A DNA stretch of 64,000 bases, taken from JAZKFT01 sp965246935 (GTDB lineage Bacteria > Bacteroidota > Bacteroidia > Chitinophagales > Chitinophagaceae). The stretch lies in assembly GCA_965246935.1 (NCBI GenBank), contig CBDFGC010000001.1, forward strand, positions 434,001-498,000, given 5' to 3'. The position numbers and the translations under genes were made by a program. The notes under the pieces are model-generated. The model was not told the DNA's origin, did not search any database, and saw only the letters and a list, made by a program, of their open reading frames with translations. This document shows positions 29,116 to 37,709 of the stretch, piece after piece; the first letter of the stretch is position 1; the number at the start of each line of letters is the position of its first letter.

Positions 29116-30126
29116 TTAGGGTGCAGGTAGCCAGTTAGCAGTACCTGCGAAAATGTTTTGCAAGGTATATTGCTTTACGTCTTTTGCTGTAAGCTGCCGG
29201 CTCCAGTTAACCCGTTTATCCCATTTACTACCGTCACCGCTGCTTTTATACTCTGCATAAAACGCTGTTTTTTCTTTATCCGGAAACATGGCATCTCCTT
29301 GCCAGGGATCCCAGCCCTGAGGCACAATATGGCTGCCCATTTGCGTACGGATAAAAACCGTTTTGGCATAAGGCCGCCAAGGTCTGCCGAGAAATACTTT
29401 TGTAGCGGCAGTATCGGCAATCAATTGGCAATCGAAAAATACGAAACCGAATTTCTGACCAGGACGGGTGGAAGCAGCAGTGATATAAGAGTTTGTAAGG
29501 TTTTTGATAGTGCAGCTTTGGAACACACAAATAGCTTCGCCAAAAATAAAATCGGTGGTTCCTTCTATATAACAATTTTGATAATATTGGCGGCTGCCTT
29601 CGGTAGTAGCGTACAGTGTATCCTGATTACCCAATATCCGGCAGCTTTTAATAATACAACGATCGCCTTCTACATGCAAAGCTACGGCCTGCCCTACCCT
29701 GCCGCTGGTATTTTCAATGGTGAGATTTTCAAGACTTACATCATTGCCTTGTACCAGCACAGTGTAAGAAGTGTAAGTCGTAAATTTATCTTTTCCAAAA
29801 GCATCCTTTCCGCCAGGAACATTTTTACCCGAATAATCAGCATTGGTAATGGTTACGGTGCCGGTACTGTCGCCAATTAACGAGATGGCTGTTTTCCAGG
29901 AGGGTATTACTAACTTTTCATGATATATACCTTGTTTGATATAAATGATGACCCTTTTTTGCCCCAGGTCCCGGACAGAATTCACGGCTTCCTGAATAGT
30001 TTTATAATTGCCGCTGCCATCCTGCGCTACTGTTAATGAAGCCGGATAGGTTTGCTGTTGTGCCCACGTTTGTTGACAAGGAAAAATTATGATCAATAAA
30101 ACCCAGCCCAGGCGCAGCAAGCTCAT
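29116..30126 (-). CDS. pectinesterase (CE8)
   Basis: The 336-residue protein starts MSLLRLGWVLLIIIFPCQQTWAQ, a signal peptide, and is a right-handed beta-helix pectin methylesterase. The family residues are present: Asp in ILGNQDTLYA (acid/base), Asp in GTTDFIFGEA (nucleophile) and Arg/Trp in LGRPWRPYAKT. It removes methyl esters from homogalacturonan so pectate lyases can cut. It has no T9SS tail, so it is probably periplasmic or exported by Sec alone. An earlier ATG at 30195 would overlap the preceding small gene by 59 bp and hide the signal peptide, so I use 30126. Confidence 0.9.
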   Translation of the reverse strand: MSLLRLGWVLLIIIFPCQQTWAQQQTYPASLTVAQDGSGNYKTIQEAVNSVRDLGQKRVIIYIKQGIYHEKLVIPSWKTAISLIGDSTGTVTITNADYSGKNVPGGKDAFGKDKFTTYTSYTVLVQGNDVSLENLTIENTSGRVGQAVALHVEGDRCIIKSCRILGNQDTLYATTEGSRQYYQNCYIEGTTDFIFGEAICVFQSCTIKNLTNSYITAASTRPGQKFGFVFFDCQLIADTAATKVFLGRPWRPYAKTVFIRTQMGSHIVPQGWDPWQGDAMFPDKEKTAFYAEYKSSGDGSKWDKRVNWSRQLTAKDVKQYTLQNIFAGTANWLPAP

Positions 30127-30136
30127 ATAAACTATT

Positions 30137-30610
30137 TTAAAGGTTATAGCTATTATTAAGATTTGTGATGATATCCAGTTGATGACCGGTAACATCCGTG
30201 TACAGGTTTTGCAGCTGGTGAAGTGCTGTTAACTGTATGGGAAAACCAGGTGTTGTAGCAGACACAAATTCCAGTTGTTTTCCATCCCAGTGAAATAGTA
30301 AATATTCATCTCCGGTGTAAGCCAGTTTTACAGATTGCCCGGTTAGTATACAGCCTGTATTTACCAGTATTTTTTCTGACAGCGGAATGGGTTCCACCTC
30401 ATTAAACGAAAGAAATCCTTTGCCAAATTGAGCTACATCATCTTCAAAAGGCTCCACTCGGTTTTCGATATTGGGATATACGTATGCAATTTTATTGTCA
30501 AAAATTAAAAACACTTCTACCAGTTCATCAGGTAATGTGGTTTGGGGATGAACCAGTCTCAGGTTCCGGTTTAGCAAGTTCCCTTTTCTTAATTCACTGG
30601 CTTGTATCAT
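30137..30610 (-). CDS. conserved hypothetical protein (Bacteroidota ELR-GN type)
   Basis: A 157-residue cytoplasmic protein beginning MIQASELRKGNLL, with later VEPIPLSEKILVNTGCIL and a C-terminal LTALHQLQNLYTDVTGH. This pattern recurs in small Bacteroidota proteins of unknown function, often near phage or accessory genes. No signal peptide or catalytic motif is seen. It lies 10 bp before the CE8 start in the same direction, so it is probably expressed with it, though no link to pectin use is apparent. Confidence 0.65.
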   Translation of the reverse strand: MIQASELRKGNLLNRNLRLVHPQTTLPDELVEVFLIFDNKIAYVYPNIENRVEPFEDDVAQFGKGFLSFNEVEPIPLSEKILVNTGCILTGQSVKLAYTGDEYLLFHWDGKQLEFVSATTPGFPIQLTALHQLQNLYTDVTGHQLDIITNLNNSYNL

Positions 30611-30704
30611 ACAGGTAAATGTATAGCATTAGCTGAAAAACAAATGGCCACAAATCAGGGTAACAGGAAAATATTTCCGCTGCTCCGGAACCGGCAGATT
30701 AATA

Positions 30705-31667
30705 CTATTCAGGGTTCCAGTTGCCTAATACATTTTGCTTCGTATATTTCTTAATTTCATCATCGGTAATTTGCCGGCTCCATTTCATACGGGCTTCCGG
30801 TTGCGCACCGGGACCATAACTTTTATACTCTGCATAACGGGCGGTGGCTTCATTGGCAACGGTATTATTCCAGTTGTTCCAGCCGGCAGGCAAAATATGC
30901 GGGCCAATATAACAATGGATGTAAGTAACGCTACTGTAAGGGCGCCACGGCCTGCCAAGGGAAACAGTGTGTAAGGTAGAATCGCCGGTAAGCACACAGT
31001 CATAAAACACATACCCAAAAGGATGCTCCTGCGGCGTAGAGGCAGCCGTAACATGCGAATTCTTTTTGCTGTGGATATGGCAGCCTTCGAACCAAACGGT
31101 AGATGATCCGAATATGAAATCGGTCGTTCCTTCAATGTAGCAGTCTTTGTAATACTGCCTGCTTGCAGGATTGTTGGTAAAAAGGACATCCTGATTGCCT
31201 ACAAACCGGCAATTCATAAATATTGCTTTATCGCCACTTACGTGTATGGCAACCGCCTGCCCTGCCGTAAAACCGGCGTCGTTTTGAAAAGTAATGTTGG
31301 TAGCCGTAAATTGATTAGCCTGCATGAAAAAAGAAGCCGAGGTTTGGGTATTAATGGTGCGGCCTTGTGCATCCACTTTACCGGTATGATCGTCGTACGT
31401 AAGTATCGTATTGAATTTGTCTTCCCCAGTAAGTGTCACAAAGCTTTTCGTAGAATCCAGCATCAGTTTTTCTTTATACACACCATTTTTTATGTAGATA
31501 ATCAGTGGCTTTTTATTGTTTTTTGGAACGGCATCTAATGCCGCCTGCACCGTAGTATATTGACCGCTGTCATCCTGTGTTACAGTGACTCTTTTGCTTT
31601 GTGCATGCAAAAGATTAGTTGTAAAAAGAAATACAATTAGCAGAAAACAGATCGGTCGGTTATTCAT
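30705..31667 (-). CDS. pectinesterase (CE8)
   Basis: The 320-residue protein starts MNNRPICFLLIVFLFTTNLLHAQ (signal peptide). It has the CE8 residues Asp in VGNQDVLFT, Asp in GTTDFIFGSS and Arg in LGRPWRPYSSV. It demethylates homogalacturonan, as does the neighbouring paralogue at 29116, and the two differ enough to suggest different substrate patterns. The upstream ATG at 31694 would add nine residues without a signal pattern. A pair of REP-like palindromes lies immediately upstream. Confidence 0.9.
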   Translation of the reverse strand: MNNRPICFLLIVFLFTTNLLHAQSKRVTVTQDDSGQYTTVQAALDAVPKNNKKPLIIYIKNGVYKEKLMLDSTKSFVTLTGEDKFNTILTYDDHTGKVDAQGRTINTQTSASFFMQANQFTATNITFQNDAGFTAGQAVAIHVSGDKAIFMNCRFVGNQDVLFTNNPASRQYYKDCYIEGTTDFIFGSSTVWFEGCHIHSKKNSHVTAASTPQEHPFGYVFYDCVLTGDSTLHTVSLGRPWRPYSSVTYIHCYIGPHILPAGWNNWNNTVANEATARYAEYKSYGPGAQPEARMKWSRQITDDEIKKYTKQNVLGNWNPE

Positions 31668-31706
31668 ATATATTCTTTTTTTGCACCGGTTCATGTATTT
31701 TTTGTA

Positions 31707-31825
31707 CCGGTTCGTGCCTCACGAACCGGAAACTAACCATCATTACTGAACTTATTTAGCAATATGCGTGATAAATTGCTGGAATGCTGTATATCTACCA
31801 TTCCGTTTCGTGAGACACGAATCGG
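31707..31825. repeat. pair of REP-like palindromes upstream of CE8 (31707-31729 and 31803-31825)
   Basis: The first palindrome is CCGGTTCGTG-CCT-CACGAACCGG (31707-31729), a perfect 10-bp stem. The second is CCGTTTCGTG-AGA-CACGAATCGG (31803-31825), one mismatch. They are separated by about 73 nt. They belong to a family found at 32648-32771, 37670-37702 and around the RAYT gene. They could act as terminators or mRNA stabilisers in the gap between two pectin genes. Confidence 0.75.
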
Positions 31826-31873
31826 TGCGGAGGGCAGACAAACGTTAGTATTTACTTTCATTCATCACCGCAG

Positions 31874-32629
31874 CTATTGTTTAACCATATTTTTCGCTAT
31901 TCCTAACTTTAATTCCTTTATTCCCTGTGCTGCCAGTGCGGCTACTTTTTCAGCACCGCCAGGGCTGAGATGTGTATTATCTTTTACACCTTTCGGATAA
32001 TTGACATCGCCTGAATCAACATAGTTAAAAAGTGGTATGCTTCCCTCATCGCCAAGGCTGGTAAGCAGGGCTGAAGTCTTTTGTTCCATATCTATCAGTG
32101 GCACTTTCAGGCTATCGGCAAGGCTACGCACTACATCCGGATAACCTTTATGCGTATTTTGTAATGTTCCATCTTTAAAACTACGCCGGGCAATAGGTGT
32201 CATTAAAACCGGAATACCATTTTTAGACTTTGTTTCCAATACATATCGGGCAAGATTTGCTTTAAAATCTGCATGATTGACACCGGTGCCAGCCTTATCT
32301 GTCTTTTCATCGTTATGACCAAATTCAATCAATACATAGTCACCGGGCTGTATACTATCAAAGATAGGCTTCCAGCGTCCTTCATTCCTGAAAGATAAAG
32401 TGCTGCGGCCATTTAGTGCCCTGTTATCAACGACTACTGTATTACTATCGAAGAACTGCTGAAACTTCATGCCCCACCCGGTTTCCGGGTAAGCTTTAGG
32501 AAGCTTATTAGCCGCAGTTGAATCTCCGATAATCCAGATCTTAGTTTTTTTCTGCTTTGGAAATGCAAAGGCAAGGATGGCCAGTGTTGCCATGAATAAA
32601 AACAATTTGCTTTTCAATCGTCTTTTCAT
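31874..32629 (-). CDS. rhamnogalacturonan acetylesterase (CE12, SGNH hydrolase)
   Basis: The 251-residue protein is an SGNH hydrolase with an N-terminal signal-anchor (KLFLFMATLAILAFA). It shows block I WIIGDSTAANK (Ser nucleophile), GRSTLSF (Gly), block III EFGHNDEKTD (Asn) and block V DNTHLSPGG (Asp/His). This is the CE12 pattern of enzymes removing acetyl groups from rhamnogalacturonan I. The ATG at 32629 gives the usual length, whereas the longer 32689 start adds an atypical N-terminus. It sits between CE8 and PL1 genes with REP-like palindromes on both sides. Confidence 0.88.
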   Translation of the reverse strand: MKRRLKSKLFLFMATLAILAFAFPKQKKTKIWIIGDSTAANKLPKAYPETGWGMKFQQFFDSNTVVVDNRALNGRSTLSFRNEGRWKPIFDSIQPGDYVLIEFGHNDEKTDKAGTGVNHADFKANLARYVLETKSKNGIPVLMTPIARRSFKDGTLQNTHKGYPDVVRSLADSLKVPLIDMEQKTSALLTSLGDEGSIPLFNYVDSGDVNYPKGVKDNTHLSPGGAEKVAALAAQGIKELKLGIAKNMVKQ

Positions 32630-32647
32630 TTCAAATATTTTTTTGTA

Positions 32648-32771
32648 CTGGTTCGTATCCCACGAACCGGAAACTATGCATTGTTGCAAAATTTGATATG
32701 CCCGGCAACGTTCATATTAAATTATTGAAAACCTGTGAATTTACCATTACGGTTCGTGAGACACGAACCGT
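32648..32771. repeat. pair of REP-like palindromes upstream of CE12 (32648-32670 and 32749-32771)
   Basis: CTGGTTCGTA-TCC-CACGAACCGG (32648-32670) has two end mismatches. ACGGTTCGTG-AGA-CACGAACCGT (32749-32771) is a perfect 10-bp stem. The spacing is about 78 nt and the flanking text (CCGGAAACT..., TACCATT) matches the pair at 31707-31825, so both are copies of one BIME-like unit. Confidence 0.75.
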
Positions 32772-32811
32772 TGCGGCTATGCAGCTTAAAAATCCTGACC
32801 CGGAGGCATTA

Positions 32812-34224
32812 TTATTTTTTGCCAACCAATTCATTCAAATACATTTCAATATTGCTGTAGTTTTTATCCAATGAAAACAGCGTTGCATCCTTTTTATCAG
32901 TGGGGTTTAGCTTATTCTTTTTTTCCCAGTCATCCGGTATGCCATCACCGTCTTTGTCTGTGGGAACCGGCAATGATGCAAGCGTTGGCCAGGCATTCAC
33001 TGTTAGCTCATAAGCCGTGCCATGCGGGTAGCCGCCCTGCACATCAATCAAACCACCTTTCCCCTGCCGCACATCATCGATGATTCGCTGGTCCAGCGTG
33101 TCACGCTTGTAAGAAGCACCTGCAGATTGCAACACCAATTCATACGCTTTTTCAGCAGATTGCGTGGTCACGGCAACAATGGCGAATGGCTTATCCAGCT
33201 TTGCGGCAACCTTGTCGGCATCTGTTCCTTTCTCCATGCGTACGCCGGTCCAGTTATTTGTATTAATGGCTGCATTGCCTTGCATTACATTTCCATCAAC
33301 ATACCATTTACCAAAAGGAATTGTCGGTTCTTTTTTGTAGGGATTGGCAATACTGGTCAGTGCATTTTTTGTAGTGCTTGGACCTGGCTTGTAATAATTA
33401 TTTACGACGTTATACGTTCCTCCTTCGCCGGCATATACATTGTTTCCCCCGAAATCATAAATTACATTATTTCTTAAATCAGCATTCTCTTCCGGCGCAT
33501 TGCGGATACCATCAAACCGGGGTGTACGGTTGTTGCAATGCGCAAATAAATTGTGGTGGGCGCTCAAATGCCTGCCTCCCCAAATGCCGCCGTAGCCATG
33601 ATGCTCGTAGTCTTTATCACCGGTTTCATAGTGGTAAGAGTAGTTCAGCGGTTCGGACATCATGTTCCATTGAAAGGTAGTGCTATCGCTTGCATATACC
33701 GAAAAAACTTCATCCGTGCTCCAGCTCATGCTACAATGATCAATGATCACATTTTTTTGCCGTAAGCCACCAAACGCATCATCGCCGCCGTTACCATCTA
33801 CCATACCGCCTTTCTGGTTTTTATCGCCCATACGAAAACGCATATAGCGGATAATCATGTTATCACCATTAATCATCACCGGGTAATCAGCCAGGCAAAT
33901 ACCGTCACCGGGTGCTGACTGACCGGCAATGGTTACGTTGCCCGCTATATTCAGTTTTGATTGCAGGTGAATGGTGCCGGATACCGCAAATACAATAATC
34001 CGGGGTGTTTTTTTAGTAGCTGCTTCCCGAAAGCTACCTGGTCCGTCATCATTAAGATTCGTTACTATCATTACTGCACCGCCCCTGCCGCCGGCTGTGT
34101 ATTTCCCAAATCCTTCGGCGCCGGGAAAGGCAATTGCCTGCGAATACCCTACATGCCCTGTTGCTGTTATTACGATGATCAGTAAAAAGTTCTTAAGCCT
34201 GCGTCCGGGATTGTTTACCTGCAT
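32812..34224 (-). CDS. pectate lyase (PL1)
   Basis: The 470-residue protein has a signal peptide (ending TGHVGYSQ) and the PL1 beta-helix. It shows FPGAEGFGKYTAGGRGG, calcium and catalytic region DHCSMSWSTDEVFSVY, then EPLNYSYHYETGDKDYEHHG and the catalytic Arg segment NRTPRFDGIR. A short calcium-binding loop (TDKDGDGIPDDWEK) lies near the C-terminus. It cleaves demethylated homogalacturonan by beta-elimination. It has no T9SS tail, unlike its paralogue at 55918-58434. It lies downstream of the sialate-esterase-like gene in the same direction. Confidence 0.92.
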   Translation of the reverse strand: MQVNNPGRRLKNFLLIIVITATGHVGYSQAIAFPGAEGFGKYTAGGRGGAVMIVTNLNDDGPGSFREAATKKTPRIIVFAVSGTIHLQSKLNIAGNVTIAGQSAPGDGICLADYPVMINGDNMIIRYMRFRMGDKNQKGGMVDGNGGDDAFGGLRQKNVIIDHCSMSWSTDEVFSVYASDSTTFQWNMMSEPLNYSYHYETGDKDYEHHGYGGIWGGRHLSAHHNLFAHCNNRTPRFDGIRNAPEENADLRNNVIYDFGGNNVYAGEGGTYNVVNNYYKPGPSTTKNALTSIANPYKKEPTIPFGKWYVDGNVMQGNAAINTNNWTGVRMEKGTDADKVAAKLDKPFAIVAVTTQSAEKAYELVLQSAGASYKRDTLDQRIIDDVRQGKGGLIDVQGGYPHGTAYELTVNAWPTLASLPVPTDKDGDGIPDDWEKKNKLNPTDKKDATLFSLDKNYSNIEMYLNELVGKK

Positions 34225-34528
34225 ATTTTATGGATGTTTTATATTTAACCGATACGATGTTTTAGTGATCACCCGGTTTAACAGCTTAGCTGCCATTTGC
34301 CAAAGCTTTCACATCGTTGACGGCTTGCTGCCGTGCCGGCATTTTATAAATGTTTGCTCAACAACCGGAGCGATTGAAAAACTGATGATGACATCAACAA
34401 CAAAAGCTGAATAGAATTCCGTCAAACTCTACAATAGCTGATAGCAGTACACCAGCCAATCGTTGTTCCCTCTGCAGGAAGATCTTTTCTATGTTTTTTA
34501 TTTCATTTAGGCCTTCCCGCACCGTAGC
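34225..34528. other. intergenic, no gene recognised
   Basis: A 304-bp gap between two pectin genes on the same strand. A 19-nt stretch TGTTTTATATTTAACCGAT (34235-34253) recurs with one mismatch at 37656-37674, where it adjoins a REP palindrome. Nothing else is seen. Confidence 0.4.
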
Positions 34529-35926
34529 TTAGTAGATGCCTGCATCCCAATTGTCGGTACGGAAAGGCGCCACCGGCAACCCTTCAGTACTGAATAAATT
34601 ACCAATAGCTGTGTTACTAAAACCATACCGTACGACCAACGGTTTTTTAACCTCATCACTCCATACAACTATTTTGCCTTTTTCTATGGTAGCTGTTGCT
34701 GCATGAAAGATTTTATCTTCTCCGGCCACGTACAATTCGGTGATGGTAGTTCCTTTTACCTGAAGACCTGTTTTAATGTTATCAAACGAAATAGTCGCTT
34801 TTCCGTTTTGTACATTCATGTCTTTAAATACCGGGCTTTTGTAAACCATATCGGGTTGATGATAGGTTTCAGCAAGTGCCCAGTTGGCTAAGCGGTTCCC
34901 TACATCCCGTTTGTTTTGCGGATGTATGTTTTTCACATCATCTACCAGATCTGTTATCACTACCATGCCTACATTTTTGTGCGTACTGGTTTGTGCCTGT
35001 GCCTCCCGGAGCAAAGCGCCTTCATTTTTTCTACCATACGTGTAAGGCGCTATTTGTACATAGTAAAACGGAAACTCTTTATTCCATTGTGTACGCCAGC
35101 TATCAATCATCGCATTAAAAAGCCGGTTGTACGTTTCTGCCGCTCCGGTGTTGGATTCGCCCTGGTACCAGATGGCCCCGGCAATAGCATAGTTGGTAAT
35201 AGGTGCAATCATGGCGTTATAGGCAAACCCCGGCTTATAAGGCCCCCAGGGCTCTGGTACCCGTTTATCTGCCGCCTTTTGTAGTATGGTATCCCTGGCA
35301 ATGGTGACTGCCGGTGTCCATATTTCGGCAGGTGTTCCGCCCCAGTTGCTGTTAATCAAACCGATGGGTACGTTCAGCTTTTCGTTCAGTTTTTTACCGA
35401 AGAAGTACCCGACGGCGCTAAAGGCTTTCAGCGTATTGGAATCGCAGATGGCCCAGGTGGCATTGCAATCCTCCTGCGGATACAATGCCGAAGTTTTGGT
35501 AATATTAAAAAACCGGATGTTGGGATGGTAGCTGGTGGGTAACTCTTCTTTAATTTGCTTAATGCCGTTGTAATAACTAAATTCCATATTCGACTGGCCG
35601 GAGCAAACCCAAACCTCCCCAATCAACACATTGTTTAAAACAATCTCGTTCGACCCTTTAAACGTAATGGTGTAAGGCCCGCCTGCTGCGGGTGTTTGTA
35701 GGCTTGCCTCCCACTTTCCGTCCCGGCTGCTCACTGCCGAATCTGTTTTATGGCTCCAGGAAGTAGTGATGAAAACCTTTTCGGAAGGCGCTCCCCACCC
35801 CCAGATTTTTACGCTGGATTGCTGCTGCAATACCATGTTATTGTTGATAACAGCCGGTAGCCGGATATTGGCAAAAGCAGTCACTACCATGAACATAGCC
35901 GGTAGCAGAGCAAAACCTTTCTTCAT
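34529..35926 (-). CDS. sialate O-acetylesterase-like SGNH esterase
   Basis: The 465-residue secreted protein starts MKKGFALLPAMFMVVTAFA. It has the SASA domain features GEVWVCSGQSNMEFSYY (Ser nucleophile), GLINSNWGGTPAEIW, AIWYQGESNTG (Gly/Asn) and a C-terminal DVKNIHPQNKRDVGNRLA (Asp/His). In plant-polysaccharide loci such enzymes remove acetyl groups from sugars rather than act on sialic acid. I use the ATG at 35926, since an earlier TTG at 35935 adds three residues. Position in the locus supports a pectin-deacetylating role. Confidence 0.88.
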   Translation of the reverse strand: MKKGFALLPAMFMVVTAFANIRLPAVINNNMVLQQQSSVKIWGWGAPSEKVFITTSWSHKTDSAVSSRDGKWEASLQTPAAGGPYTITFKGSNEIVLNNVLIGEVWVCSGQSNMEFSYYNGIKQIKEELPTSYHPNIRFFNITKTSALYPQEDCNATWAICDSNTLKAFSAVGYFFGKKLNEKLNVPIGLINSNWGGTPAEIWTPAVTIARDTILQKAADKRVPEPWGPYKPGFAYNAMIAPITNYAIAGAIWYQGESNTGAAETYNRLFNAMIDSWRTQWNKEFPFYYVQIAPYTYGRKNEGALLREAQAQTSTHKNVGMVVITDLVDDVKNIHPQNKRDVGNRLANWALAETYHQPDMVYKSPVFKDMNVQNGKATISFDNIKTGLQVKGTTITELYVAGEDKIFHAATATIEKGKIVVWSDEVKKPLVVRYGFSNTAIGNLFSTEGLPVAPFRTDNWDAGIY

Positions 35927-36233
35927 GTTTGACAAAATTTATAATCCTGATTCATTAATAGTGTTGGATCAAAAACCCAACGAATTTAGAGGAATCCAAT
36001 CCATCAAGACAATAGAACCCAATAAGTGTTCGAAACATGAATAGTGTTCGATTCAACGTTGGTTGCCCCTACCTCCGTTCGAACGGATTCGTCCGGGCGG
36101 GCCTAAAGGAATTTTAATCAATTAGTATTTTTAAGTACGAAATCTGTGCTACTTGTAGTTGCTATTAATGTGAATGCTCTCCGCACCACTTCGTGTCGGG
36201 AGCGGAATGATGGAATTAGATAAATTTACCAAA

Positions 36234-36540
36234 ATGAACAAGTACACCGGAGAACACATCTCCATCACACACCAACATCCACTATATTTTCGGATAGCCA
36301 TCAGTTACAGGTGGGCTGGAAGCATTTGTTGGTTGAAGAAAACAGGTAAATAGAAACCGTTCAATCACTACAGTGGTTGAAGATACGGCAACCCCGCACA
36401 AGCGCCTGTTCCCTAACATATGCCGGCTCATTACTTTTTTGTGGACATCACGATACCTGGAAATAAGTGAATGGAACGACATTGTAGCAACACATGCTGC
36501 GGTTTTAGATAGTTTCATTTTAACGAAACTATCCTTATGT
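36234..36540 (+). pseudogene. decayed REP-associated tyrosine transposase (RAYT) remnant
   Basis: The 5' end reads MNKYTGEHISITHQHPLYF (36234-36290), similar to the opening of the RAYT at 44140-44690 (MNNYFGQRNSHVNNNELYF). Further on, in shifting frames, fragments such as VQSLQWLK and FPNICRLIT correspond to SLQWLK and MPNHIHLIW of that gene. Several frameshifts and stops break it. The upstream text (GGAATGATGGAATTAGATAA) matches the spacer before the RAYT and before the remnant at 42498. It lies in a 634-bp region with no other gene. Confidence 0.65.
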
Positions 36541-36560
36541 TTGCCCGAACAATAAAATGA

Positions 36561-36945
36561 ATGGACAAACGCTTCGACATCCTGTTTTTAGAAGAAGCAT
36601 TTGCTTTTTTGAGTAACCTTGACCGGAAGCATTACGAAAAAATATTGTACAATATTCGTAAAGCACAAACAGAACACGACCCTGAACTTTTAAAAAAGCT
36701 TACAGATAATATTTGGGACCGCGTAGCAGCAACGCAGTTAATTTAGGACGCTTTACCAAAGTTTACAATATCGGCTTCTTGCATTTTGGGACAAGACAGA
36801 TACGGAAAATACTTTAGTCATTTCGACACACGGTTTTGTAAAGAAACGAAGTAAGGTTCCAGACAACGAGATACTGAAAGCAAAGCAACTTCGGACGAAA
36901 TATTTTGAAGAAAAAGCTAAAAAAAATAAAAAGACAACGAAATGA
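36561..36945 (+). pseudogene. RelE/HigB-family toxin of a type II TA module, frameshifted
   Basis: The first 54 codons (MDKRFDILFLEEAFAFLSNL to TDNIWD) match the start of the RelE/HigB (Gp49-like) toxin family. The open frame then ends at a stop near 36746. In the +1 frame, the missing part continues as EFRTLYQSLQYRLLAFWDKT and STHGFVKKRSKVPDNE, ending at a TGA that overlaps the antitoxin ATG by 4 bp (36942-36945). A foreign-looking stretch of about 22 nt near 36722-36743 separates NIWD from the EFRTLY frame, which accounts for the frameshift. The toxin is probably inactive, while the antitoxin is intact. Confidence 0.75.
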
Positions 36946-37256
36946 AAACATACACTTTAGACCAGGTTCAGGATAAACTTATCGGTACAGTGGATACTAC
37001 TGACAGGGACAGATTTGAATATGAACTGCAAATGGACTTAATCGGTAAAGCCATTAAACAAACACGCCAGGAACGCAACCTGACACAAGAGGAATTAGGT
37101 AAACTTATTGGTGTTCAAAAAGCACAAATTTCACGACTTGAGAGCAATGCCAGCAAAGCAACGATGGACACTTTGATGCGTGTATTTGCAGCATTGAAAG
37201 CTAAGGTTAAGTTGCAGATAGAACTACCAAACTTAAACATAAGTATAGCCAAATAA
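36942..37256 (+). CDS. XRE-type helix-turn-helix antitoxin
   Basis: The 104-residue protein has a Cro/CI-type HTH (IKQTRQERNLTQEELGKLIG and VQKAQISRLESN) in the middle and a short N-terminal arm (TLDQVQDKLIGTVDTTDRDR). It follows the broken toxin with a 4-bp ATGA overlap, the usual toxin-first order of HigBA-type modules. It would bind and neutralise the toxin and repress the pair's promoter. With the toxin disrupted it may remain only as a repressor. Confidence 0.88.
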   Translation: MKTYTLDQVQDKLIGTVDTTDRDRFEYELQMDLIGKAIKQTRQERNLTQEELGKLIGVQKAQISRLESNASKATMDTLMRVFAALKAKVKLQIELPNLNISIAK

Positions 37257-37425
37257 TTATGTCGTATAACCGGGATGTGGTACAAGTAGGGCTGACAAAC
37301 AAATGTTGAGCATTCGCAATTCCAGTTATCTCAAGTAAGTTATTAGGCAGAAGTGCAGGAATTCCTTACCGCTCTGTTTCGTGTTTCTTCAGCCCACCGG
37401 CCTGCCTCATGTCGGTAGTGGAATG

Positions 37426-37500
37426 ATGGAGATGAAAGCATTTGCTGGCAGCGGAAAATAGGTAATTGAAAATCGTTCAATTGCTATCCACTCTTGCGCA
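37426..37500 (+). pseudogene. second RAYT remnant, internally deleted
   Basis: GTGGAATGATGGAGATGAAAGCATTTGC-type text joins the RAYT upstream spacer (GGAATGATGGA) directly to codons for KHLLAAENR (compare WKHLLAANE in the RAYT gene) and a further VQL-like piece, with stops. It is a short internal-deletion relic. It lies in the 37257-37709 non-coding gap, in which I see no intact gene. A hairpin-like CGCAGGGCTCCTGCCCTGTG occurs near 37497-37518. Confidence 0.5.
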
Positions 37501-37669
37501 GGGCTCCTGCCCTGTGCATAATTGTTATTTATTTTCAATTATTAAGCTATTAATAGAAAAGTAACAAACAGGCACTGAAAAGCGTATAGCGTCAAAGGAA
37601 GGCAGCCCTGCACCGGAGTAAGGACGAGTTCGGCTTTTAACACATATTGGTACACTGTTTTATACTTAA

Positions 37670-37702
37670 CCGATCCGCTTCGTGAGACACGAAGCGGATC
37701 GG
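37670..37702. repeat. REP-like palindrome with 15-bp perfect stem, 3' of the helicase gene
   Basis: CCGATCCGCTTCGTG (37670-37684), loop AGA, CACGAAGCGGATCGG (37688-37702). It is the longest member of the REP family in the window and ends 8 bp after the helicase stop in the direction of transcription, so it may also terminate or protect that transcript. Confidence 0.8.
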
Positions 37703-37709
37703 ATTAGAT

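Noticed and set aside
29158..29880. Long plus-strand frame (240 residues)
   Set aside because: It lies wholly antisense to the CE8 gene, and the CE8 strand carries the catalytic motifs.
31707..31825. Possible CRISPR-like direct repeats
   Set aside because: Only two palindromic units with differing loops and no repeated spacers of fixed length. They fit REP pairs better.
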